Positions 20,331-31,044 of a stretch of DNA of 64,000 nt are shown here, in pieces. Below the pieces are notes generated by a model. It saw only the letters and a program-made list of their open reading frames with translations. It searched no databases and was not told the origin of the DNA. The translations under genes were made by a program, and so were the position numbers. Source of the stretch: Gymnothorax reevesii. Taxonomy: Eukaryota > Chordata > Actinopteri > Anguilliformes > Muraenidae. The number at the start of each line of letters is the position of its first letter. The stretch's first letter is position 1. The stretch spans positions 41,560,611 to 41,624,610 of the forward strand of contig CM056582.1 in assembly GCA_029721435.1 (NCBI GenBank). Direction: 5' to 3'.

Positions 20331-21692
20331 AGTTTCCCAAGTTTTGGGATTCTTCGGGTTTTACTGTCCCATGGTAACTGTGATGGGGTTTCTATGTTGC
20401 GATGTCCTGGGAGCAAAAATCCGCAAAAAGAGCTTCACAGGTCATGAAAAGAGTGACAGGTCTGGTCAAATGTATCCTTCTAGAATTTCTCCTTGCAATT
20501 TCTCCTACTACTGTACTCTCTCAATTTTTCTCCTTATATACTCTTTTCCAGCCCCCTCCCACCTTCCAGACTTTTTTCAATTCTCTGGGACTTTCCCCTC
20601 TGAGGCATGCCCAGGACATGCCCAAAACCTCGCTACAAACTGGGCTTAACAAAAAAACGTCAATACTGCCATCTAGTGGCTTTTTCCCCCCCACATTTCA
20701 ATACAAATTTTACAATAAAAAGGAAAAATGGGAGAAAGCTAAAAAAAAAAAAAATCAGCAAGGCTCAGGCGGCGTGGGAGCCAACAGGCAAAACGATGTC
20801 TCCATTGTTCTGCGGGGCATTCCTGGATTTAAAGGAGAGTGCTCCTCCCGCTCGTCATTGGTCTCACCTGTTAAAGGAGGGGAGAACAGAAATACTGCTG
20901 AGCAGCCTAATAAACAGAAACGGCACCCCCATAGGTCAGTGAGAAATGTAACACATGCGCTGGTGTATCCTGGCCCATATCAGGATTCAGCAGCCAGAAT
21001 CACCATGAGACATCAGAAGGGTGAGAGGAGGACCCCCAAAATCCTAATTTTTTAAGGCGGCAAGCGATTTTTCACTTTGGGGGTCCCTTGATTTCAGTTC
21101 AGTGAATGTTACTGTTCGAAATGTGGTTCTCCCCCATATTTGGGAACTTTCCCACCACCAACCTAAAATTTAGGATAATGGTACCATTGGTGGGGGACAT
21201 GTGGGGGTTGGAAAACCACTTTGGGCCAAAATGAGCCTTTCAGACCCTGGACATCAGACCCTGAGATGCCCATGTGGGCACTGGATGATGATAATGCCAT
21301 TTATACTAGACAAATGTACATATTTAAATATTCATTTAATGAAGTAAAAACATTGATTATCTACCTCCTTCTATATGAACATATTTTATGAAAAAAGGCA
21401 TTTTGAGACCCTTTTTCGGCAGAAAGTCCGGAAAGAGGATTGCGTAGAAACAGTTGACCAAACTGTCTAAAATCAGTTACAGTAACATTATAACAACACT
21501 AAGATTTAATGTAGTGGGAAACCAGGTTACAGCATACTTTCAACATGGTCAAGGTTGATCAGTTCATGCAAGATCAGGCATCCCATGTTATACTACCATG
21601 TGTCCCGATAAATTATGTTGTTTATGATTCCTACCAAATGAGATGTAGCTAAGGGTTAAAATAAGGGCCCAAGTACCGTATGTCTTAAGCAA

Positions 21693-21986
21693 ATGGTCAA
21701 TTTGCTGGAACCCAATCAAAATAAATTTGCAAGGATTCCATGTGATGCAAGACACTTGAGGAAGAAACAACATGGTGATGTCTATGTGAAATTCATGAAA
21801 CATGCCTACAATAATTGGTCATCTGACCAGGAACAGGTTCTATGCTGGGTGCAATTCCAGCATATTATCTGCTGTATAGAAGCACCTGAAATTCATGGAT
21901 GCAGTGCGCGTCAGTACAAACTTGCGGAATATGACCATCAAAAAATCATGTTGCTTCTTCCTCAATTAGTAGGACAAAAGACCTGA
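21693..21986 (+). CDS. Unrecognised 97-codon frame in the loop of the palindrome
   Basis: An open frame that fills most of the central loop of the 20095-25525 element. The peptide is not low-complexity (for example DARHLRKKQHGDVYVKFMKH and CWVQFQHIICC) and is rich in His, Cys and Gln. I do not recognise a domain. It could be a relic of the element's own gene, or chance. Nothing upstream looks like a promoter. Confidence 0.25.
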   Translation: MVNLLEPNQNKFARIPCDARHLRKKQHGDVYVKFMKHAYNNWSSDQEQVLCWVQFQHIICCIEAPEIHGCSARQYKLAEYDHQKIMLLLPQLVGQKT

Positions 21987-22333
21987 AGGATTCTGAATAA
22001 ATGGTATTCTTTTTCCAGGTAACAATAGAATACTTCCATTTGTCCCAATAAATTTTGTGTATGTGGTGAAACCTTGTCTTGACCAATTGTTGACAGTATG
22101 TTGTAACCTGGTTACCCACTACATTAGGTCATGGTCGTGTTATGGTGTACGAGGGGTTAAAGTCCCTTTTTGCATAATTTAGGATGTTTACCTCAGGTTT
22201 TCATTGACGACCGCCTGTATTAGTGTAATTATAACAGATTTTAGACTGTTCAGTCCACTCTTTCTATGTATTCCTGTTTGACCTAGTTTCTCGACTTAAA
22301 GGGATTGTTCACTTTTTTTGAAGTGGGGTTATA

Positions 22334-23938
22334 CAGCGCCCTCCATAATAATTGGCATCCCTGGTTAAGATGTGTTCTTTAGCTTCGAATAAATTGTTTT
22401 TTGATGAATGATATAGGACCACAATGAAAAAAAGAGTAAACCTTTAATTCAAGTGCATTTATTCAGTGAGAAAAAAATCCCACAATAAGAAATAATTCTT
22501 TTACATCAAATCATGTGTGCCACAACTATTATTACCCCTGATGTTAATACTTTGTACAACCCCCTTTTGCCAACAAAACAGCACCTAATCTTCTCCTATA
22601 ATGCTTCACAAGATGGGAGAATACAGAGAGGGATCTTCGACCATTCCTCTTTGCACAATCTCTCTAAATCATCCAGTGACCTGGGTCCTTTCCTCTGCAC
22701 TCTCCTCTTCAGCTCACTCCACAGGTTTTCAATGGGGTTGAGGTCTGGGGACTGAGATAGCCATGGGAGGAGCTTGATTCGGTGTCTGGTGAACCATTTC
22801 TGTGTAGATTTGGCCACATGTTTAGGGTCATTATCTTGCTGAAAGACCCATTGACGACCCATCTTCAGCTTTCAGGCACAGGCCACCAGATTTTGGTTTA
22901 AAATGTCCTGATATTTCAAAGGGTTCATGATGCCATGCACCCCAACAAGGTTCCCAGGGCCTCTGGAAGAGAAACAGACCCACAGCATCACCGATCCTCC
23001 CCCATACTTCATAGTGGGGATGAGGTGCTTTTCTGCATACTCATCTTTTGTGTTCCGCCAGACCCACTTAGAGTGTTTGTTGCCAAAAAGCTCTCTCTTC
23101 GTCTCATCTGACCAAAGCACACGGTCCCAGTTGAAGTCCCAGCACCGCTTAGCAAACTCCAGACGTTTGCATTTATGATTGTGAGTGAGAAACAGTTTTT
23201 ACCGTGCATGCCTCCCAAACAGGTTGTTGGCATGTAGATGGGGCCTAATGGTTGTTTTGCAGACTTTGTGACCCCAAGATGCTACCATTTGTTGCAATTC
23301 TTTAACAGTGAGCTTTGGAGAACTTTTTAGTTCTCATACCATCCTCCTCATTGTGCCTGGTGGCAAAATAACCTTGCGTCCTCGTCCAGGCTTGTTTACC
23401 ACTGTTCCAGATGTTTTAAACTTCTTATTGATTCCTCTGAAAGTAGATATGGGCAGGTGCAGGTGAGTGGCTATTTTCTTGTAGCCATTGCCTGACTTGT
23501 GAATGTCGACACACATCTGCCTTACTTGAATGGTGTGTTCCTTTATCTTTCCCATGTTGAAGAGTGGATAAGAGAAATGGCCTCTGTGTCACGTCATATT
23601 CATACCCCAGGGAAACAGGAAGTTATGAATTACTAATTAAATGTTCCTAGATAATCTGATCAACTTTGTAAACTACTGTAGAAATGACAGAAATACTTCA
23701 ATTACATTTATTTCCAAGGAATTTTTAGGGATGCCAATAATTGTGGAACAGGTGATTTTATGAAAATTAGTTATTTCTTAGTCAGGGATTTTTTTCCCCC
23801 TTAAAATTCACTTGAGTTGAAGGTTACATTTTTCTACAATTTTCAGTGTGAGAGTATGCTTCTGCAATAAAAATTTTATTTATTTTAAGGCTTTTAACAC
23901 ATCTGAACCAGGGGTGCCAATAATTATGGAGGGTGCTG
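22334..23938 (-). mobile_element. Tc1-like transposon, full length
   Basis: A 1605-bp element with ends CAGCGCCCTCCATAATAATT and its complement, each followed by TA (22332-22333, 23939-23940). Both ends and the internal transposase gene are present. It is nested in the left terminal repeat of the THAP element and is the youngest layer in this nest. Confidence 0.92.
22596..23555 (-). pseudogene. Tc1 transposase, nearly continuous frame with few stops
   Basis: DDE transposase in a single phase from Met at 23555 (MGKIKEHTIQVRQMCVDIHK) down to 22596. The order is helix-turn-helix (KKIATHLHLPISTFRGI), GRP-like GRGRK, LWSDETKRELFG (first Asp) near 23100, [30 protein letters not shown] (second Asp) near 22840, and [18 protein letters not shown] (Glu) near 22735. 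All three catalytic residues are present. The frame is interrupted by in-frame stops (at about 23334, 23203, 22872 and 22596) and not by shifts. This suggests a fairly recent copy that decayed by point mutation. Confidence 0.88.
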
Positions 23939-24166
23939 TATGAGCTACAAATTGCTACTACGTACATTAGATGTAGTAGAAAGCTCTGATCTCCCCCAGG
24001 TCGCCGTTCCACCGCTTAGTGCTGGGCAGAGATGACACGATACACTGTTGTGAACGGTTCCAAAGTAAGAGCGCATTGCTTCACGGCCTAAAAGAGGTCC
24101 TACCTGATCAGTTGTTTGGTCACAGTAACTGCGTTGCGAAGCCGGACAGTCGTTTAACTTGTGAAA

Positions 24167-24429
24167 ATGGTCCGCGTGTGTTGCTTTCCTGGACGTGAAA
24201 TCAAAGCTGTATCCTGGTGCACTTACAGCTTCCCCTGCATTCCTTTGCGGTATATTGGACTTCGGCAGCTGTGGCTAGTTGCCTCAACACGGATATTGAT
24301 AGGCCACCCGTATCCCTAAAAGAACTCCGTGTTTGCAGTATTCATTTTTCCAAAGAGGACTTTGTTTGGCTACATTCAGGGAAATCTCAACGGTGCGCGC
24401 TGAAGAGCACTGCTGTTCCCATGCATTAG
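24167..24429 (+). pseudogene. THAP zinc-finger exon, frameshifted
   Basis: From Met at 24167 the reading MVRVCCFPGREIKAVSWC then FP...LRQLWLVAST matches the first half of a THAP domain, though the second zinc Cys after FPG is Arg. After a shift the second half continues as SLKELRVCSIHFSKEDF with the CxxH pair, then ALKSTAVPMH, the AVP box that ends THAP domains. GTAAGAG follows directly at 24430, a splice-donor-like sequence. THAP domains bind DNA in P and Kolobok-type transposases. The nuclease part is absent. It lies on the same strand as the ASB-like gene, inside its intron. Confidence 0.7.
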
Positions 24430-25525
24430 GTAAGAGAGTGAAACACCTGTGAAAAAGTCTAATGTAACAGTGCAGCACAAATTGATATCACCTAGGGTCT
24501 ACGCAGCCACATACTGTATATCTGCTGTGCTGGGTATAATATGGATTTTTTTTAAATTTGAGATTTAATTCTATGCCATTGAAGTGCTGTCTCTGCCACA
24601 AACCGCCAAGAGTCTGACCCAAACAGCTGATCGCTACAGCAAGCACTTTACTCCGATGGAATACGTCAGTTGGTTAGTTCAAGAGCAACTATGTTTTTTT
24701 CCAAGCAGCTGAAGCACTGTAAATTTCTGTAATATAGTGTACAATTAAAGTAGTGTATTATTTTCAGGTAGGACGTCTTTTAGGACGCGAAAATACGCTG
24801 TTACTTTGGGATCATTCAGAACAGTTTATCGTGTAAATCTCCACCCAGCACTATGGCCTGGTGCGGCTACCTGGGGGAGATCAGAGAGCTTTCTACTGCT
24901 TCTTATTTATGTACTGGCAATTTGTAGCTCATGCAATCCTACTTAAAAAAGTGAACAATCCCTTTAACAATTTCAGCAAAAAAAGGCTCTCAGAATGCCT
25001 GTTTTTGTAAAATATGTTCATATAATATGTTCGCTTTGATAATCAAAGTGTTTATTTCATTCAATGAATGTTTAAATATGTATACTTGTCTAGTATCTCA
25101 CCCCTCATGGTGATTCTGGTTGCAGAATCCTGATATATGGGCCACAATACACCAGCACATCAAATTTCAGCTTGAGAAGTTAGGGTCCCTCCAAAATGCT
25201 ACAAAGAAAATTACAGTTTCACATAAGTGAACAAGAGTTGTCAGAAAGACAACAAAGCTCGCCGGGGTAAGGTTAAAGTTTTTCTGCACGCGAACGGAGG
25301 AGGACGCCGGGGGCACGACAATAGCTCTCTGGACATATTCGTCCCGGTGAGCTAAAAAGGGGCGTGGCACCCAAATTTCTTGAAATTTTCACGAAAAACA
25401 TTTGAGGTATTGACACGAAACTTTGGATTCTTTAGTCTGGTACAATAAAGTATTTTTGGACAAAGTTTGAGCAACTGCTGAGAGGTGTCATGTACATGGG
25501 TGGCTGAGTTGACATAGATTGACCC

Positions 25526-25735
25526 AATTGACATATTGAATTTTCAATGACTCGTATCACCAAAACTGCTTCAGAACTTTGGAGTGGGTATTACAGGGGG
25601 TCTTGTAAATGTATGACCTTTTATTTAGTGACCTTGACATTGAACTTCAATAATTCAAATGAATTTCCCCAGAACATGAGGACATGCTTATTTTCCAGAG
25701 CATGTACCCCAGAAGGAAAATCTTTTAGTTGTAAG
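25526..25735 (+). repeat. Degenerate ~150-bp tandem array, segment C
   Basis: The array resumes at once after the inverted-repeat element ('tcaatgactcgtatcaccaaaactg', 'gtgaccttgacattgaacttc'), then fades out near 25640-25735. Confidence 0.65.
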
Positions 25736-27448
25736 TAGGGATGGGCATTTTCAGTGATTTAAATTTTTGGGTACTCTAATGACATTAACGAGAAATCGAT
25801 TACTCGCTAACTATATATAGTCCATATTTTACCGTAAAAATAAATACGGGAGGTCTGTAATATTGGTTCCACTTTCCAGGCGTGCACGGACCTCCCCAAT
25901 TTGGCCTATTGTTTACTAAATAGCAGGCTTACGGAAAACATCCCTAAAGTTACTTTGTACTTAACCATTTATGTGAATAAACAGCAAAGTGCAATTCCAA
26001 ATGCATTAAGGCCTATTGAAGAACCGTAACAGGTCCTTCAATTACCCTCTTGTAACATTCAGTTGCCATACGTCAGAGGTAACGGGAGAGAACAGCGGTA
26101 TGGACTTCATTTCATGTCGCTTAACACTCAGTAAACTCTCAATAAACAGCCTAAATCATAAAAACAAAGTTCAAATTTGTTTTTGTTAAAACAAATAGTA
26201 AACTGAAATTACGGCATTTAAGGCTACAGTTTCCACTGGCGGAAAAAAAAAATCACACTTCTAAATAATAACCTAAATTAAACTTAACTATGACGATAGT
26301 AAAAACAGGCCAAATTAACAAAGTATTGACAACAACATCAATTATCCGTCCATGCCTTTACCTTAGGCATTTTAATACATATGACGTGGATTCATTTACT
26401 TATTCTTGTTTAAAAAGATAAGCATATCCACATGCTCATGCTTCGCCAACAGACGGAGTTTCCTATACCTGCTCTTGCTGAGCTAGTATTTATGTAATAT
26501 GCCAGTTTTAACGCCACATACCTTGTACTGCATGTTATCGTTGTCCCTTTTGTCGAAGTATTTCCAGACATCACTCTTCCTGGTCGCGGCTGACATGGTG
26601 CGTGTATCATCCATGGACATGGCAAGTTGGCTTCAGTTTCCGCAGCGCAAAAGAAAGCATGTTGTGTAAAAACCAAGTTGGATATGTATGATTTATGTGT
26701 CAAAATAGTTAGTTCCTGTTGCGCTGTTAGCTGTGAAAACCGCGCAGACCGTGAAGAAATGTTTTTTTTTCTAAATTCTCTCTAAAACCACAGTTTTACT
26801 GATATTTATGGATAAATATTGGGTTTTTTTTTTTTAAGTACCAGTTTACCTGATTTTGATCACATTGCTCATATTCCGAAAGCTTTCAATCATAAGTATG
26901 TCCTTATATCTGTCTGATGGCAACCTTTTTATTAATTTATTATCATTGTTATTATTTTAGATAATTCATTTCTGAATAACGGTATTTACCATGTTTTCTA
27001 TGCATTTTGCCATGACCGGAAGCTGGCGCCTATTAACCATGGTGGAATGCACAAAGAATTGAGAGCGTTGATTTAAATTAAGCAAACGTGTCCAGATGAA
27101 TGATTGTCGTCTTACCTCATCGAGGAGAACAAGCAGCACCTGTTAAATGCGGAGCGCTCTCGGAGTGAACATTTTGTTAATCATGAAAATGACCGCGAAC
27201 AGGTCAGGACTAATAATTCTTTAAAACAGATGTTACGTCCACCCCAATTCTCAGTTTTACGGAATTTACCCTTTGACTTCATTGCTGTTAGATCGCATGA
27301 GAAACCGTGTCTTCAGTTGCCTATTACGATAATTGGAAAACGCGTCAATGGAGAAAAATAATTGAGAACTAGCCAGGACTATCCTAATTGTCATAAAGGG
27401 ACGTGTCTGTGCCTCCCCAATTCCCGTTTCTAGCTACGCCCCTGCTGC
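25736..27448 (-). mobile_element. hAT-like remnant with BED finger
   Basis: The left end TAGGGATGGGCATTTTCAGTGA, followed by a 'cgattactcg' motif, resembles hAT termini of the TAGGGATG type. A BED zinc-finger start is encoded on the minus strand at 26430-26596. The transposase core is absent. The matching right end was not found, so the right limit is a guess. A segment at 27285-27385 also occurs at 15125-15235. Confidence 0.5.
26430..26596 (-). pseudogene. BED zinc-finger exon of a hAT transposase
   Basis: Minus strand from Met at 26596 reads MSAATRKSDVWKYFDKRDND, then KVCGVK. This matches the BED finger start (S-x-VW-x-YF, then Cys in VCG). The first zinc Cys seems to be Tyr (QYKVCG for the usual C-x2-C). 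After a frameshift LAYYINTSSARAG and the AKHEH region complete a His-containing end. BED fingers bind DNA at hAT ends. No catalytic domain follows within the window. Confidence 0.65.
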
Positions 27449-28627
27449 GCAGGTTCAATTAGAAGAGATATATACACAGGGACAGAGAAAACAAACAGCT
27501 GGGGGCGATGCTCAATTATTCAGGAATCAATCACTGCTCTTTTCCATTGTTTCAAAACATAGGGACTAATTACAAATGACCCCATTACATAAAACATTAA
27601 GCTTCACAAAACATTAATGCTGACCATCATTCGATAAATCTTAGTATTAACCCAAAATCATTTTACTTTTGTAAGCTAAAATCATCATTAAGTCCATTTG
27701 GTGCCATAGTGTTGAGTGTGTATATCCAAAACATTTCAACACTTCTCCAATAACCAAAAAACTAGAAATTTAAAGCGTGGTTGTTTCTCTACCAAATATA
27801 ATCATTGTGCATCACAGATAAGAGAGATAATCAAGAGATATTGGCATGAACTTCACGCAGACCAGCTTTGAAGGACTTCTGTAAATCTCTACCCCTTTTT
27901 TTTTTTTTATTCAGGAGAGCAGGTACTATTAAAAATGTTGTCATGTACAAAAACATGACATTAAATAAAACCACATGGTTGACAACAACTGGCATGTACA
28001 GATGTGGTCATTATGCCTTTTGCATTAACACTACAAATGCAAAATCATTTAATCATCCTCACACAGAGGAAAATTCCTATTCGGGAATTTATAAATTGTA
28101 AATCAACTCGTGATTCACATGTTATCATGCCCTTGCTGGTTAGTGTATGTAGGACAGCCCAAACGACCTCTGAAACAACATATTTCTGAACATAAAACTG
28201 CAATTCATACAGGTAATATTGATTATGCAATTGTAAAACATTTTGCTGGTGCTAATCACGGTTCACCCTCTTCATTGAAATTCTGTGGGACTGAGAAAGT
28301 CATGATACCCACTAGATTAGGAGATGTTCTGAAGGAATTGGCCCAAAGAGAAATGTTTTGGAAATACACGCTCAACACTATGGCACCAGATCGACTGAAT
28401 GATTATTTTAGTATTAACACAAAAAGCATTTTAAGCTAAGATTTATTGAACAATGGTCAGTGTTAATGTTTTGTGAAGCTTAATGTTTTATGTAATGGGG
28501 TCATTTGTAATTAGTCCCGTTTTGAAATAATGGAAAAGAGCAGTGATTGGTTCCTGAATAATTGGGCATAGCCCCCAGCTGTTTGTTCTCTCTGCCCTTG
28601 TAAATATATCATCTAATTGAACCTGCT
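27449..28627 (+). mobile_element. Penelope-like element with inverted terminal repeats
   Basis: The 3' part of a Penelope-like retroelement (zinc motif plus GIY-YIG endonuclease) is followed by its 3' UTR (28440-28627). An inverted copy of that UTR and of the last codons lies on the 5' side (27449 to about 27760). The arms match over about 190 bases of UTR, including 'attaagcttcacaaaacatt', and over about 80 bases of coding end. Terminal repeats in either orientation are a known feature of this class. The reverse transcriptase is missing, so it is 5'-truncated. Confidence 0.78.
27868..28439 (+). pseudogene. Penelope-like C-terminus with GIY-YIG endonuclease
   Basis: Two frames separated by a shift near 28100. 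The first (27868-28101) ends with TGMYRCGHYAFCINTTN and FNHPHTEE, the Cys/His linker found before the nuclease in Penelope-like elements. The second (28110-28439) reads SCPCWLVYVGQPKRPLKQHI, SEHKTAI, then QREMFWKYTLNTMAPDRLND. These are the GIY-YIG nuclease core (here LVYVG), its Arg helix and the family's conserved WIYTLNTMAP-like box. The GIY-YIG nuclease nicks target DNA for insertion. Broken by the shift and lacking the polymerase. Confidence 0.82.
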
Positions 28628-28844
28628 CGGGATTGCAAAACGCATAAGCCTTTGTTTTTTGAAATGTGAGCCAAATAAGAGAAATGTGAGTATATTTGTC
28701 CTCCTCGATTTGAATAATTGAGATGTGCTTCATATTTTTATTAATTTTTTTAATATGCTCACTGGATTTTGGGTTCCACTGAGACTCCAACTGTCAAAGC
28801 GCAAACTCCTTTTCAAAACTGTTTGGTCAGAAATTTTTGGTCAG

Positions 28845-30705
28845 AACTCAGCAGGACAATGATCCCGAGCACTCCTCCAAGCTGTACCAAAGATACGTTG
28901 ACAAAAAAGAAGAGGCAGGAATGCTTCAGAAGTGGGGATGCACCGAAAAGATAATTTTTGGCCGAAACCGAAAATGAGAAACACTTGGCCGAAAACCAAA
29001 ACACCGAAAGAAATTATGCCAATTTTTAGTACCATTGTATTTATGGCTATGACTGTGTACTTACCTAACTAAAGTCAAGGCATTGCAATGGCATAAATTA
29101 ACATTCACGCTTCAAAAAATAAATCCATTACAAAATTATGAAAATATTTATTTAGCACTGACATTCTAACAAAGCACAATATAAAATAAAATAATAAATA
29201 AAATGTTTCACTTGGCCCCACTCATGAATAACCTACAGGCCTATAACTGACTGGCCTATTACTGGCTGCTGAAAAATTGTAAATTATGTTACGTGACGAC
29301 AACAGCAGCCCACTGATTGGTCAGAGAGAATTGGCTGCGATAGACAACTCGCTTCCACATTATCGGTAGGAAACAGGCTTCACTTTCCATCACTGAAACA
29401 GGTCTTCAGATTGTGGTTTTGAAACGTGTGTTGTTTTAGGGAGCTTGATAAATACACTGTGCGTTGCCTTACCTTTCAAACAAAGTTGCGTTTATTCACC
29501 GAAGCTGCTGCATTTTCTTTGTCCGTGATCCTGTTCGTAGCGAAATTAGAAGCAACGGCGTTGTGTCCAATTATGTTTCCCCAATTCCCCTTATTATGCT
29601 GCCCCTTTTCTACGATTATTGCGCGGAGAATAACGTTACGGGTGCTGATGAAGCATTTTGTTCTCAGGAAAGGGAAAGGTATCTCAGATGAGATGACGCA
29701 TCATAAAGCGATACTTTCTAATACTCTGCCATCTCCCGCAATTTGCACGTTTGCCATGTGTTTTGCCTTCACTTTCAAAGTGAAATGTTCATGCATGGCA
29801 ACAGCTGGGGGGAGTCGAACGAACGCGAAGTTAAATGACTTTTCGTCTTAAATGCAAAAAATTTCCGTGCCTCGTCAAAATGTAAACAATAACGAGTTTC
29901 TGTCCGCACCTAGCATTTCTGCCCGAGTAATGCCAACCACAGAATTGCGCAACCGATATCACATGAAAACGGCGGAAATCCGCCGATCGGCGGAAAATTG
30001 CCATGCCTGAATGTTAAATGATGCCTGCATGTCAAGCTAATAAACAATAATCGTCATATCATATGTGTCATTTGCCTCTTTGTTATAAAGGAAAAAAGGC
30101 AAATTAACATCCATGTGTGGTGATTCCATATTTTTCCAGAGGTTGTAGTTACATTATGGAATACTGATGTTACACAAATGCCTTGAGAATATATTGCCAT
30201 TGTCTAAGAATACTCTATGCCTTTTACGGATATCATTGCTTTGCGTTTTTATGTGGTACGTATTTAATGTGCAACCGAATCGGACACAACACCAGCTGCT
30301 ATCCTATGCATCAGTACAGTGTCAAACAGAAATTGCAATTCAGCACTCGCGGACTTTAGTGCCATAACGTCGTGACGGTGGTGCGCCGCCCCTGATTTAA
30401 AACATACAGACAGGCGGGTGCTGGCCGCAGTTTTAGCTTGCGTCATCACAACATTCTATTTCGGCCGTATTGATTCGGTGTTAAAAGTCTTTCGGCCGAA
30501 AATGCAGTATTTTGCCTTTTTCGGCCGAAAGTTTTCGGTGGCTGAAAATTCGGTGCATCTCTATTCAGAAGATGGTGTGGCCCCCACAGTCACCAGATAT
30601 ATCCCATTGAGCTGCTGTGGGATGAACTTGACCAGGCAGTCAGAGAAGTGCACCCATCAAGTTCAAAAGAGCTCATGAAGGAACCCTTGAGACCCTGGGA
30701 TGAGT
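28845..30705 (+). pseudogene. Tc1/mariner transposase C-terminus, interrupted
   Basis: Left half: QQDNDPEHSSKLYQRYVDKK (second catalytic Asp), then EAGMLQK. Right half, after one copy of the 8-bp duplication: VWPPQSPDISPIELLWDELD (catalytic Glu in PIE) and AVREVHPSSSKELMKE to the stop at about 30705. Joining across the hAT keeps the family order. The N-terminal two thirds is missing. Confidence 0.8.
28933..30563. mobile_element. hAT transposon, non-autonomous, with 8-bp duplication
   Basis: Inverted ends TGGGGATGCACCGAA and TTCGGTGCATCTCTA match at 13 of 15 bases. The exact 8-bp target duplication TTCAGAAG lies at 28925-28932 and 30564-30571, the hAT hallmark. Sub-terminal repeats of TTCGGCCGAAA occur at both ends (28960-28990 and 30460-30535). 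No transposase is recognised in 1631 bp, and the frame at 29426-29851 has no known motif. Confidence 0.92.
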
Positions 30706-31044
30706 AACCAGGAAGTTGTGTCCTCAAACTGCTGGAAAGAATGCCTAGGATATGTCAGGCTGTAATCAAGGCTAAGGGAGGGTACTTTGTAGAAAGTCGA
30801 ATTTGAATATGTATATAAATTTTGCACATTTCTAGTTAAGATATGCCTTTCCGTTCTTTTTCGTTATTGTTGTTGCTGAAAATATACTTTCTGTTAAGAA
30901 AAACCAGCCAAATTGCAATTTCTTTTTTTGGGAACGTGGCCTGTGGTGTATTTCTCCCGTTTTGATAAATCAATTCAATTTTTCAAAGGTAATTGTTTGT
31001 TTTACTTGGCACAGTTTTTTTTTTTATTTCCATTGTTTACTTTT

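Larger units (their letters stand above)
22300..24963 (+). mobile_element. TTAA-flanked element with long TIRs and THAP exon
   Basis: The ends AGGGATTGTTCACTTTTTT and AAAAAAGTGAACAATCCCT are inverted, each next to TTAA (22296-22299, 24964-24967). The terminal repeats run about 175 bp: 22300-22333 plus 23941-24085 on the left and 24785-24963 on the right. The left repeat is split by the Tc1 at 22334-23938. Without the Tc1 the element is about 1.06 kb and keeps only a THAP-type exon. The TTAA site plus THAP suggests the Kolobok superfamily; a P-like or piggyBac-like origin is less likely. It is inserted in the right arm of the 20095-25525 palindrome. Confidence 0.75.
20095..25525. mobile_element. 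Long inverted-repeat (foldback-type) element
   Basis: The outer ends are inverted: GGGTCATTCCATGTCAA from 20095, and on the minus strand GGGTCAATCTATGTCAA from 25525. Both are bordered by AATT (20091-20094, 25526-25529). Further paired blocks follow in order: 20140-20200 with 25433-25485, 20955-21015 with 25098-25155, 21300-21420 with 24975-25095, and 21430-21620 with 22020-22290. Once the TTAA element at 22300-24963 is removed, the whole is a palindrome of about 2.8 kb with a central loop at 21620-22020. No transposase is recognised. The array resumes on the right, so the outer ends are well placed. Confidence 0.75.
28830..30930 (+). mobile_element. Tc1-like transposon fragment split by a hAT element
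   Basis: The two halves of a transposase C-terminus lie at 28845-28932 and 30564-30710, interrupted exactly by the hAT at 28933-30563. Element ends were not identified. The 3' tail after 30710 is AT-rich. Confidence 0.75.

Noticed and set aside
20402..21055. 217-codon + strand frame in the left arm of the palindrome
   Set aside because: Composition is Lys/Ser/Pro-rich with low-complexity runs from poly-A and T/C sequence. No domain is recognisable, and the paired right arm does not keep the frame.
22596..23555. The Tc1 at 22334-23938 as an active transposon
   Set aside because: All catalytic residues and both ends are present, but at least three in-frame stops lie within the gene.
29426..29851. 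141-codon frame inside the hAT element
   Set aside because: No BED, hAT dimerisation or RNase H-like motif. It overlaps another random frame and is probably chance.
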